The position numbers and the translations under genes are program-made. From positions 1 to 5,099 of the forward strand of contig JBBRPS010000725.1 of the NCBI GenBank assembly GCA_038227745.1: a stretch of 5,099 bases of DNA, in the 5' to 3' direction. Position 1 is the first letter of the stretch; every line of letters starts with the position of its first letter. The notes under the pieces are model-generated. The model was not told the DNA's origin, did no database searches, and was given only the letters and a program-made list of their open reading frames with translations. The stretch comes from DASPXY01 sp038227745. Lineage in GTDB: Bacteria; Planctomycetota; Planctomycetia; Gemmatales; Gemmataceae. This document shows positions 1 to 4,983 of this stretch, piece after piece.

Positions 1-115
1 GCGGCGCCTGGGCAATGCCCACGGCCTGACCGTCGCGTACGACAAGCAGGGGCGTCCCGAGCGCTTCGCCGGCGGCGCCGACCCGCGCGGCGAGGGCAAG
101 GCGATGGGGCGCTGA
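1..115 (+). CDS. C-terminal end of an unrecognised protein (partial)
   Basis: An open frame enters the window from the left (first full codon at base 2) and ends at TGA 113-115, giving 37 residues that begin RRLGNAHGLTVAYDKQG and end GEGKAMGR. Third codon positions are almost all G or C, as in the intact genes of the window, so this looks like a genuine gene end. The sequence is hydrophilic and rich in Gly and Arg, with no membrane segment or motif that I recognise. The 5' part lies outside the window, so no function is proposed. The same frame stays open after the stop to about base 208, which could mean a former read-through or a nonsense-truncated longer gene, but that extension is weak. 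Confidence 0.6.
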   Translation, partial: RRLGNAHGLTVAYDKQGRPERFAGGADPRGEGKAMGR

Positions 116-247
116 ACAGCGGCCGTCGACCTCATCAACTCGTGGGGGATCGACGAAGGTACTGCTGCTGGCGGTGCTGGCACCGTACTCCTGTCTGCTT
201 TCTGACCGCCTACGCCGGCGCTGCCGCCTATTTTTACGGCCGCCTCT
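116..247. other. Gene-free stretch with weak coding-like scraps
   Basis: No intact gene with a ribosome binding site is visible here. Short runs look coding-like in alternating plus-strand frames: a hydrophilic run ending near NSWGIDEG (about 122-160), a hydrophobic run VLLLAVLAPYSCLLSD (about 160-208) and a run TAYAGAAAYFYGRLF (about 205-250). Changing frame every 40-50 bases fits a decayed membrane-protein gene with several indels. It could also be chance in GC-rich DNA. I do not call a gene. Confidence 0.35.
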
Positions 248-361
248 TTATACGCCGTAGACGTGGCGGTTCGTGCCCGCCGCATAGCTCAGCGGCGCGC
301 CGGGGAGGTCGGCAACGGCGTAGGCCAGGCGCTGGTAGAGGTCCTCGTTCTCGACCCCGGG
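248..361 (-). pseudogene. Minus-strand C-terminal gene remnant, function unknown
   Basis: Read on the minus strand, bases 361 to 248 encode about 37 residues, including VENEDLYQRLAYAVADLPG and SYAAGTNRHVYGV, and end at TAA (248-250). Third positions are mostly G or C, and the composition is protein-like, unlike the Arg/Pro-rich readings of the other frames. Upstream the frame is closed by a TGA at 383-385, with no start codon or ribosome binding site in between, so this is the tail of a gene whose front is missing. The break coincides with the start of a plus-strand remnant at about 361. I do not recognise the family. The main alternative is a fortuitous frame in high-GC DNA. Confidence 0.45.
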
Positions 362-499
362 TCGTGGCGACGCGGGCGGTGCTCACCCGCCTCATCGACC
401 GCCCCGTGGATTTCCAGGACAAGCTCGTTCGAGCAAGCCGCGGCGCAGGCGATGGCGCAGGCGTTCGAGGCGGCCGGCATCGCCGGGGCTCCCGGTTGA
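361..499 (+). pseudogene. Frameshifted plus-strand C-terminal gene remnant
   Basis: Frame 1 from 361 encodes VVATRAVLTRLIDRPVDFQD and KL with near-perfect G/C third positions. At about 427 the coding signal moves to frame 2, giving FEQAAAQAMAQAFEAAGIAG and APG, then TGA at 497-499. Dropping one base at 427 joins the two halves into one continuous helical, Ala-rich tail of about 46 residues. A single-base insertion in a former gene explains this simply. There is no start codon or ribosome binding site in front, so the 5' part is gone and the remnant begins where the opposing minus-strand remnant begins. I do not recognise the family. Confidence 0.45.
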
Positions 500-592
500 G
501 CGGTCGCAACCGACCCGCTCACTGCCGCCACGTAGCGAGTCTATCTCAAGCATTGGGCTACCATGACGGGAGCGCCTCGCTAACGACCTCGC

Positions 593-597
593 GGAGG
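593..597 (+). promoter_or_regulatory. Shine-Dalgarno GGAGG that fixes the start at 603
   Basis: GGAGG at 593-597 stands five bases before ATG 603-605. An in-frame GTG at 597 overlaps this site, so it cannot use it; the ATG at 603 is the start. Confidence 0.75.
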
Positions 598-602
598 TGA
601 CC

Positions 603-1343
603 ATGCGCAAACGCGAGTGGGCAAGCTGCAAAGACCCCCAGCAAATGCTGCACGCGTTGGTGTGGGCGGATTCTTGCGAAGTAAATGAGCCAGGCGATGA
701 ACGCGGTGGGTGGGTGCCTGGTCCGATCACGCAACGTCGGCTGCGGCTGTTCACCCTCGCGGCGGGGAAGCGTTTGTGGGCAAACCTGGAACACCCCCCC
801 TACCGCAGCGCCGTGGAAGTGGCCTGCCGACAGGCCGAGGGGGAGGCCACCCCGGAGGAGGTCGCCGAACAATGCACGGCGGTCGGTCGGGCCTATCACG
901 CAGTCTTATGCCGCCACGAGGACGTGGTCGAAATGGCTCGGCTCCTCCATGTCGTGCTCATGCTATTACGCTATCCCCTGGAGGCTGCCATCAGTCTGGT
1001 CACTCCTGTGCCGTTGCACGGCAACGATTCGCCCGCTCCCTTGCTCACTCCGGGGGAGACGGCCTGCTGTTGCGGGCTGCTGCGTGAACTTTTCGGTGAC
1101 CGGGGCCACCCATTCCTGGTTACGGATTTCCTGCACCCCGCCTGGCTCACCCCGGCCGTGGTGCAACTCGCCCAGGCCCTGTACGACGAGCGCCGCTTCG
1201 AGGATCTCCCCGTTCTCGCCGACGCCCTCGAAGAGGCCGGATGTACCGAGGCAACCGTCCTGGAACACCTCCGCGGCCCGGGGCCGCACCTACCCGGTTG
1301 CTGGGCGGTAGACGCCCTCCTCGGCAAACCGCCGAACGGCTGA
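603..1343 (+). CDS. Hypothetical protein of a planctomycete-type family (246 aa)
   Basis: The 246-residue protein has the features of a family I associate with Gemmata-like planctomycetes, of unknown function. The N-terminus holds a W-x-x-C-x-D-P-x-x-M-L pattern (REWASCKDPQQML, residues 4-16), then RRLRLFTLAAGKRLW (45-59) and the 'YRSAVEVA' segment (67-74). The C-terminal half holds LLRELFG (159-165), HPAWLTPAVVQLAQALYDER (178-197), VLADALEEAGC (204-214) and the closing LRGPGPHLPGCWAVDALLGK (223-242). In relatives as I remember them the C-terminal block reads 'ADALEEAGC...HLRGPGPHVRGCWVVDLLLGK', so this copy looks complete. It has no signal peptide and no clear membrane helix, apart from a hydrophobic run at 112-124 (RLLHVVLMLLRYP), so it is probably cytoplasmic. 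Cysteines cluster at 155-157 (CCC). It stands alone, flanked on both sides by gene debris. No catalytic motif is evident and I assign no biochemical role. Confidence 0.8.
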   Translation: MRKREWASCKDPQQMLHALVWADSCEVNEPGDERGGWVPGPITQRRLRLFTLAAGKRLWANLEHPPYRSAVEVACRQAEGEATPEEVAEQCTAVGRAYHAVLCRHEDVVEMARLLHVVLMLLRYPLEAAISLVTPVPLHGNDSPAPLLTPGETACCCGLLRELFGDRGHPFLVTDFLHPAWLTPAVVQLAQALYDERRFEDLPVLADALEEAGCTEATVLEHLRGPGPHLPGCWAVDALLGKPPNG

Positions 1344-1469
1344 TGGTCCGTGAGTCGCCTCTCCAGATCACCCCCTCGCAGCGCTGCCGGCCGCCGCCGC
1401 CGCCCCCGGCCGTTGTCCCCTTGCCAGTCGCCCGGGCGCCGTCACCTGGGGGATCGTACCCCACGGCTC

Positions 1470-1680
1470 GCCACCCGCGACTGGATCCTGGACGGCAGCG
1501 CCCGGCCCCACCTCCCGCGCCATTCCGCCCAGCGGCTGCTGAACAGCAGGGCCGGCACGCCGCCCCCGGCCGCGCGGCCGGGCGGCCGGGGCGCAGTCGG
1601 TGCTCGCCGCGCTGTGGCAACTCCCCGACTGCCCTATGGGCCAGTTCTTCGACTACCCCGCGGAGACGCGGACCTTGCCG
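1470..1680 (+). pseudogene. Probable frameshifted gene remnant, function unknown
   Basis: Frame 3 from about 1470 reads ATRDWILDGSARPHLPRHSA and QRLLNSRAG with strong G/C third positions to about 1565. From about 1591 the coding signal is in frame 1: AQSVLAALWQLPDCPMGQFF and DYPAETRTLP, to about 1680, after which the reading turns to an Arg/Pro run. The switch falls exactly where the GC palindrome at 1564-1591 lies, a plausible place for an indel. Neither part has a start or a ribosome binding site, so this is best read as the remains of one gene or of two different genes. I do not recognise the protein, and chance open frames remain possible. Confidence 0.35.
1564..1591. repeat. Nested GC-only palindromes
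   Basis: CCCGGCCGCGCGGCCGGG at 1565-1582 is a perfect 18-base palindrome. The same bases also take part in a second inverted repeat, CCCCGGCCG (1564-1572) with CGGCCGGGG (1583-1591) around a 10-base loop. The two folds exclude each other. No T-run follows, so this is not a classical terminator. Confidence 0.6.
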
Positions 1681-1795
1681 AGGCGCCGCCGCCCGCCCAG
1701 TTCAAATGACCCGCGCGGCGCCAGCACGAGGGGGCCGTCCACCTGTTCTCCTGGACTGCCTTTACCCTCACAGGCCGGAAGGGCTGATTGTCGTC

Positions 1796-1858
1796 GCCGG
1801 GGCGGCTGCCGCCGGAAGGGTAAGGCCGCGGCGAAGCACGACGCCGCCCCGGCTTTTT
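1796..1858 (+). terminator. Candidate intrinsic terminator upstream of the kinase gene
   Basis: GCCGGGGCGGC (1796-1806) and GCCGCCCCGGC (1843-1853) are perfect 11-base inverted repeats, followed at once by TTTTT (1854-1858). The 36-base interior contains a smaller helix, GCCGC (1808-1812) with GCGGC (1828-1832), which would bring the outer strands together. Stem strength plus T-run on the plus strand fits a rho-independent terminator closing transcription from the left. The interior is longer than usual for a terminator, and the kinase start follows 113 bases later, so a structured 5' leader element is the alternative. Confidence 0.5.
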
Positions 1859-1958
1859 CCTCGCTCGCCCTCCCCAGTGCGAGTATGGTTGATGCGGCGT
1901 CCCCTACACCCGGCTCAGTCGTCGCGCCGCGGTGCGAGTGCGGCGGAGTCCGACCATG

Positions 1959-1963
1959 AGGTG
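1959..1963 (+). promoter_or_regulatory. Likely ribosome binding site of the kinase gene
   Basis: AGGTG (part of GAGGTG, 1958-1963) lies seven bases before ATG 1971-1973. An in-frame ATG at 1956 with GGAG at 1945-1948 is a workable alternative. The 1971 start is preferred because related kinases, as I remember them, begin a few residues before the conserved DRNLLFG motif. Confidence 0.45.
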
Positions 1964-1970
1964 CTGCGTC

Positions 1971-3647
1971 ATGTCCGAGCCCACCCTCCCGGCGCCCGCC
2001 CTGAGCGACCGCAACTTGCTGTTCGGCATCCTCGCCCTCCAGATGGACTTCATCACCCGCGACGCCCTCGTCGTCGCCATGCAGGCGTGGGTGTTCGACA
2101 AGGCCAAGCCCCTCGGACAGATCCTGGTCGCGCAGGAGGCTCTCAGCGGGGAGCGGCACGCCCTCCTGGAGGCCCTCATCCAGGAGCACCTGAAGCGGCA
2201 CGAGGGCGACCCGCACAAGAGCCTGACGGCGGTGGGGGCCGCCCGCCCGGCCTACCAGGAACTTCAGGGGATCGCCGACGCCGACCTGCACGCCAGCCTG
2301 GCGCTCGTCGCGACGCCCAGTGACGGCGGGGCTGACCCCTACGCGACCCACGGGTCTTCGGCGCCACGTACGCCCTCGCCCTCCGCGCCGCGCTTCCGCG
2401 TCCTCCGGCCGCACGCCAAAGGGGGCCTCGGTGAGGTCTTCGTGGCCCGGGATCTGGAGTTGCCGCGCGAGGTCGCCCTCAAGCAGATCCAGGGGCGGCA
2501 CGCAGACGACCCGGAGGCACGGGCGCGGTTCTTGCGGGAGGCGGAGGTGACCGGCGGGCTGGAGCACCCGGGAGTCGTGCCGGTCTACGGCCTGGGCTGC
2601 TACGACGACGGCCGCCCCTTTTACGCCATGCGCTTCATCCGCGGCGAGAACCTCCAGGAGGCCATCCGCCGCTTTCACCAGGCAGACACCCCGGGCCGCG
2701 ACCCGGGCGAGCGCTCGCTGGCGCTGCGCGAGTTACTGGGACGGTTCGTGGCGGTGTGCAACGCCATCGCCTACGCCCACAGTCGCGGCGTCCTCCACCG
2801 CGACCTCAAGCCTGGCAACGTCATGCTCGGCCCCTACGGCGAGACCCTCGTCGTCGATTGGGGCCTCGCCAGGCCGGTGAGCCACCCCGCCGTGGCGGGC
2901 GAGGAGCCGCTGCTTGCCGTGGCGCCGGCAGGCGCGGTCCTGACGCAGGTGGGCAGCGCCGTCGGCACGCCGCCGTTCATGCCGCCAGAGCAAGCGGCGG
3001 GGCGACTCGATCTGCTCGGCCCCGCCAGTGACGTCTACAGCCTGGGGGCCACGCTCTACTGCCTCCTGACCGGGCAGGCCCCGTTCCAGGGGGACGATGT
3101 GGGGGCCGTCCTGCGGCGGGTGCAGCGGGGAGACTTCTCACCCCCGCGGCAGCTCAAGCGCGGCGTCCCGCCGAGCCTGGAAGCCGTCTGCCTCAAGGCC
3201 ATGGCGCTCAAGCCCGAAGGCCGCTACGCCTCCGCCCGGGCGCTGGCCGACGACATCGAGCACTGGCTGGCGGACGAGCCGGTCAGCGCCCGGCGCGAGC
3301 CGTGGCGGGACAGGGCGCGCCGCTGGCTGGGCCGCCACCGGACGCTGGTGACGGCGACCGCCGTGGCGCTGCTGGTGGGCACCGTGAGCCTGATCATTGC
3401 GACGGCGCTGCTGGCGGTCGCCAACGAGGGCGAGCGGGCGGCGACGTCGGCGGCCCTGAAAAGCATGCAGGAGGCCCAGGAGTGGCGCCAGAAGGCCGGG
3501 AAGTACCTACGGCAATACGTCCAACTCCGAATCGCGCGTCCCCAGGAGGGGCCTCCGCTTTCCCCGGAGGAGAGGGGGGAGTTGCGCCGTCTGGTTGACG
3601 AATATAACAAGAAGGCGAAAGCGATTATCGACAGCATCGGGCGGTAG
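1971..3647 (+). CDS. Membrane-anchored serine/threonine protein kinase (558 aa), planctomycete type
   Basis: A Hanks-type kinase that would transfer phosphate from ATP to Ser/Thr on unknown targets. Residues 12-115 are a helical N-terminal region (DRNLLFGILALQMDFITRDA...) typical of Gemmata-like kinases. The catalytic domain spans about 141-432: glycine loop A149-K-G-G-L-G154, ATP lysine K171 (VALKQI), helix-C glutamate E190, catalytic loop HRDLKPGN (H276, D278, K280, N283), magnesium-binding D296-W-G in place of DFG, P-P-E340 in place of APE, D354 in SDVYSLG and R418. All catalytic residues are present, so it should be active. The first Gly of the glycine loop is Ala149, which I believe is common in this subfamily. 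A single membrane helix lies at about 459-484, so the kinase faces the cytoplasm and residues 485-558 lie outside. That tail is short (74 residues, charged and helical), lacking the WD40, TPR or PQQ sensor repeats often attached to such kinases. The activation segment (304-334) is Ser/Thr-containing and may be autophosphorylated. An alternative start is 1956. Confidence 0.93.
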   Translation: MSEPTLPAPALSDRNLLFGILALQMDFITRDALVVAMQAWVFDKAKPLGQILVAQEALSGERHALLEALIQEHLKRHEGDPHKSLTAVGAARPAYQELQGIADADLHASLALVATPSDGGADPYATHGSSAPRTPSPSAPRFRVLRPHAKGGLGEVFVARDLELPREVALKQIQGRHADDPEARARFLREAEVTGGLEHPGVVPVYGLGCYDDGRPFYAMRFIRGENLQEAIRRFHQADTPGRDPGERSLALRELLGRFVAVCNAIAYAHSRGVLHRDLKPGNVMLGPYGETLVVDWGLARPVSHPAVAGEEPLLAVAPAGAVLTQVGSAVGTPPFMPPEQAAGRLDLLGPASDVYSLGATLYCLLTGQAPFQGDDVGAVLRRVQRGDFSPPRQLKRGVPPSLEAVCLKAMALKPEGRYASARALADDIEHWLADEPVSARREPWRDRARRWLGRHRTLVTATAVALLVGTVSLIIATALLAVANEGERAATSAALKSMQEAQEWRQKAGKYLRQYVQLRIARPQEGPPLSPEERGELRRLVDEYNKKAKAIIDSIGR

Positions 3648-3713
3648 AACTTCGGCAGCCCTGGCCCCGGTGCTATCCACCCCCCGGGGTTTCCCCTCTC
3701 GACGCCGTCTCTC

Positions 3714-3718
3714 AGGAG
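3714..3718 (+). promoter_or_regulatory. Shine-Dalgarno AGGAG supporting the GTG start at 3727
   Basis: AGGAG at 3714-3718 is eight bases before GTG 3727-3729 and fourteen before ATG 3733-3735. The spacing favours GTG. Confidence 0.55.
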
Positions 3719-3726
3719 CCGCCGCC

Positions 3727-4239
3727 GTGGCGATGACGCACCGCGAAGCGCTGGAAGTGCTGGCCGACCGGCGCGGGCAGCACGTCGTACTCACCACGCA
3801 CGGGTCGGTCGATCTATGGGTGTCGCTGTCGGACACGCCGCTCGACTTCTCCTACGTCCCGGCGTCGATGGGCCAAGGCCCGGCCCTGGGGCTCGGGCTC
3901 GCGCTGGCCCAATCCCGGCACGGCGTCGTCGTGGTCTGCGGCGACGGGCACCTGCTGATGAACCTCGGCTGCCTGGTCACACTGGCGGCCCACCCCGCCG
4001 ACGGCTTGTTGATCGTCATCGACAACGGCGTGTACGAGGTGATCCACGACATGTCAACCGCGGACACGAACCGCCTGCCTTGCGGAAAGACAAGCCCGTC
4101 AGCGTCGGCACCCGCTTCTTCGGGCAGCGTGATGAAGACGATCCAGCCCTTACCGGCCCCGAACTCCTGCCGCACTCCGCTCAGCCCAGGCCCAGGCGGT
4201 AGACGAGCCCGAACAGGACCAGCACGCCGCCCTCGGTGA
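3727..4239 (+). CDS. Thiamine-diphosphate-binding protein, C-terminally truncated (likely pseudogene)
   Basis: Residues 1-105 belong to the thiamine-diphosphate-binding domain of decarboxylase-type enzymes, resembling the separate binding subunit of sulfopyruvate or phosphonopyruvate decarboxylases. Diagnostic pieces are PLDFSYVPASMGQGPALGLG (38-57), the diphosphate/magnesium motif beginning G72-D-G and ending at N100 in VIDN (GDG plus about 26 residues), and GVYEV (101-105). In relatives the chain continues 'YEVTGGQP...' for about another 65-80 residues. Here it changes after V105 (base 4041) to a Ser/Pro-rich tail with no family resemblance, running to TGA 4237-4239. The rest of the binding domain is therefore missing and the protein is probably inactive. 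The catalytic partner (pyrimidine-binding) subunit is not in the window. The gene starts 79 bases after the kinase on the same strand, so co-transcription is possible. Its 3' end overlaps the convergent gene 4181-4684 by 59 bases, which also argues that the tail is not original. Domain call is firm; substrate is unknown. Confidence 0.75.
   Translation: MAMTHREALEVLADRRGQHVVLTTHGSVDLWVSLSDTPLDFSYVPASMGQGPALGLGLALAQSRHGVVVVCGDGHLLMNLGCLVTLAAHPADGLLIVIDNGVYEVIHDMSTADTNRLPCGKTSPSASAPASSGSVMKTIQPLPAPNSCRTPLSPGPGGRRARTGPARRPR
4042..4202. other. Rearranged stretch after the break in the thiamine-diphosphate gene
   Basis: This stretch replaces the missing 3' part of the thiamine-diphosphate gene. 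Two readings look more natural than the in-frame tail. Plus frame 3 gives LRKDKPVSVGTRFFGQRDED and DPALTGPELLPHSA, ending at TAG 4200-4202. The minus strand, codon-aligned with it, gives RQEFGAGKGWIVFITLPEEA and GADADGLVFPQGRRFVSAVD. Third-position G/C is about 75-80 percent in all three readings, so composition does not decide. The likeliest explanation is a C-terminal fragment of another gene joined here by deletion or recombination. Confidence 0.35.
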
Positions 4240-4684
4240 GCAGCGGCACGACCTTGTGGTACTCGTACCACCACGGCACGACCCCTCGCCGGCCCGCGCC
4301 CCACAGCACCATCAGGAAGAGCGGGATCGCCATCCCCTGGAAGAGCAGCACCACGCCGGAGACACCCTGGAAGCGGCAGCCGTAGGTGAACTCGTCCCAC
4401 CGCCACCCCGCCTCCGTCACCTGGGTCATGCCCAGCTTGAGCTCGGTGAGATTGTCGAGAGCAGCGAGTTTTTTCAGCCCCGCGTCCGTGATCTTGGTGC
4501 TGCTCAGGTTCAACAGGAAGGCGATGGTCACCTGCCCCTTGGAGGCGATGGTCACCTGCCCGCCGAGTCCTTTAAAGAACGCGAGCGCCTTGTCCTGGGG
4601 CTCGTCGGGACGGACGGGCGGCGCCAGCAGGGTCAGCGTCAGGGCAATGGCGATCATGCAACAGTACGCGATGTGCTTATTCAT
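4181..4684 (-). CDS. Secreted LRR N-terminus fused to a two-helix membrane segment (167 aa, probable chimera)
   Basis: The start is ATG 4684-4682, with AGGAG five bases upstream (4694-4690 on the minus strand). Residues 1-22 form a signal peptide (MNKHIAYCCMIAIALTLTLL...). Residues 31-55 match the usual lead-in of planctomycete LRR proteins, but hold a tandem GQVTIASK/GQVTIA duplication. Residues 63-93 make about one and a half LRR units (TKITDAGLKKLAALDNLTEL...TQVTEAG). Relatives normally continue with many 'TDAGLKELAALKNLT' units. Here the LRR stops at G93 (about base 4406) and the protein continues WRWDEFTYGCRFQG, then two hydrophobic segments (about 108-131 and 145-165) in almost purely G/C-third codons. 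The second half therefore looks like the genuine C-terminus of an unrelated membrane protein. The change in both sequence type and codon use at 93/94 suggests a fusion by deletion. Signals for translation are intact, so a hybrid product may be made. No function is assigned; the LRR part suggests protein contacts outside the cytoplasm. Confidence 0.7.
   Translation of the reverse strand: MNKHIAYCCMIAIALTLTLLAPPVRPDEPQDKALAFFKGLGGQVTIASKGQVTIAFLLNLSSTKITDAGLKKLAALDNLTELKLGMTQVTEAGWRWDEFTYGCRFQGVSGVVLLFQGMAIPLFLMVLWGAGRRGVVPWWYEYHKVVPLLTEGGVLVLFGLVYRLGLG
4519..4561. repeat. In-frame 24-base tandem duplication inside the LRR gene
   Basis: AGGCGATGGTCACCTGCCC occurs at 4519-4537 and again at 4543-4561, a perfect 19-base direct repeat with a 24-base period. 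On the coding (minus) strand it duplicates eight codons, giving GQVTIASK then GQVTIA (residues 42-55). The reading frame is preserved, so replication slippage or a short duplication is likely. Confidence 0.85.
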
Positions 4685-4689
4685 GGAAG

Positions 4690-4694
4690 CTCCT
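4690..4694 (-). promoter_or_regulatory. Shine-Dalgarno AGGAG of the LRR chimera
   Basis: CTCCT on the plus strand (AGGAG on the minus strand), five bases before ATG 4684. It decides for the MNKH start over an upstream in-frame ATG at 4762, which would add an Arg-rich stretch ahead of the signal peptide. Confidence 0.75.
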
Positions 4695-4905
4695 TGAGGC
4701 GAACACCCTCGCCGGGAGGCCAGGCGAGCACCGGGTACACCCCTGAGCGATCGCCAAGCCATTTATCAGGATGTCGCAGCGAGATTACACCGAAGAAAGG
4801 GGTCCGTGGTTGCGGCTATCCCGGGCCTCAGCCCCGACCACCTTTGGGGCGCCCGTCCGGCCACCTTTGCTCACGGTGGAAACGAGCTGCGTCCTCTTTT
4901 CTGCT
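4695..4905. other. Intergenic stretch, no gene seen
   Basis: The left part is the upstream region of the minus-strand LRR gene; I see no clear promoter boxes. The right part may belong to the group II intron (upstream of domain V), but no reverse-transcriptase coding or earlier intron domains can be recognised. A 9-base direct repeat CCACCTTTG occurs at 4838-4846 and 4861-4869. The open frame that crosses this stretch and the intron domain (4771-5001) has no ribosome binding site and is not called. Confidence 0.4.
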
Positions 4906-4962
4906 GAGCCGTATGCGTTAATGGCGCATGTACGGATCTGTGGGAGGCGGCGGGGGCAACCC
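4906..4962 (+). ncRNA. Group II intron 3' relic: complete domain V plus start of domain VI
   Basis: Bases 4906-4939 form exactly 34 nt with the layout of group II intron domain V. The lower helix is GAGCCGTA (4906-4913) with TACGGATC (4931-4938), containing the catalytic AGC triad (4907-4909) and one G-A mismatch where G-U is usual. The upper helix is TGCG(T) with (G)GCGCA, closed by a TAAT-type loop, and a two-base bulge TG (4929-4930) sits on the 3' side. Two linker bases follow, then GGGAGGCGGCGGGGGCAACC, which looks like the 5' strand and loop of domain VI. The returning strand with the branch-point A and the intron 3' end (typically a pyrimidine-rich ...CTACCC...) is missing. Upstream there is no reverse transcriptase and no recognisable domains I-IV, only the LRR gene in the opposite direction. 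It is therefore a dead 3' fragment, cut at about 4962. Confidence 0.75.
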
Positions 4963-4983
4963 AGGGTAATCGCATCAAAAACC

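Larger units (their letters stand above)
1344..1795. other. Gene-free GC-rich stretch with decayed coding fragments
   Basis: No intact gene with start, ribosome binding site and sensible composition is present. The long open frames here are Pro/Arg-rich, as expected from random high-GC sequence without stops. Two sub-stretches have a more protein-like reading and are annotated separately (1470-1680). There is a GCC-repeat run near 1387-1405 and a strong palindrome at 1564-1591. I see nothing that resembles an insertion-sequence end or a structured RNA. Confidence 0.5.

Noticed and set aside
1387..1411. GCC trinucleotide run as a microsatellite or regulatory repeat
   Set aside because: Only a few uninterrupted units in very GC-rich DNA; no sign of function.
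1241..2323. Long plus-strand open frame (360 codons) from the end of the 246-aa gene into the kinase gene
   Set aside because: Composition is dominated by Pro, Arg, Gly and Ala, it overlaps two real genes in another frame, and it shows no domain.
1653..2678. Long minus-strand open frame (341 codons) over the start of the kinase gene
   Set aside because: It lies antisense to the clearly coding N-terminus and glycine loop of the kinase; it is a high-GC shadow with no ribosome binding site or recognisable motif.
3681..3692. C-run/G-run pair between kinase and thiamine-diphosphate gene as a terminator
   Set aside because: The arms are adjacent without a usable loop and only three T follow, interrupted by C; not convincing.
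4747..4754. GCGATCGC palindrome resembling the cyanobacterial HIP1 octamer
   Set aside because: I noted only this one instance, and the gene content is planctomycete-like; one 8-base palindrome is expected by chance at this GC content.
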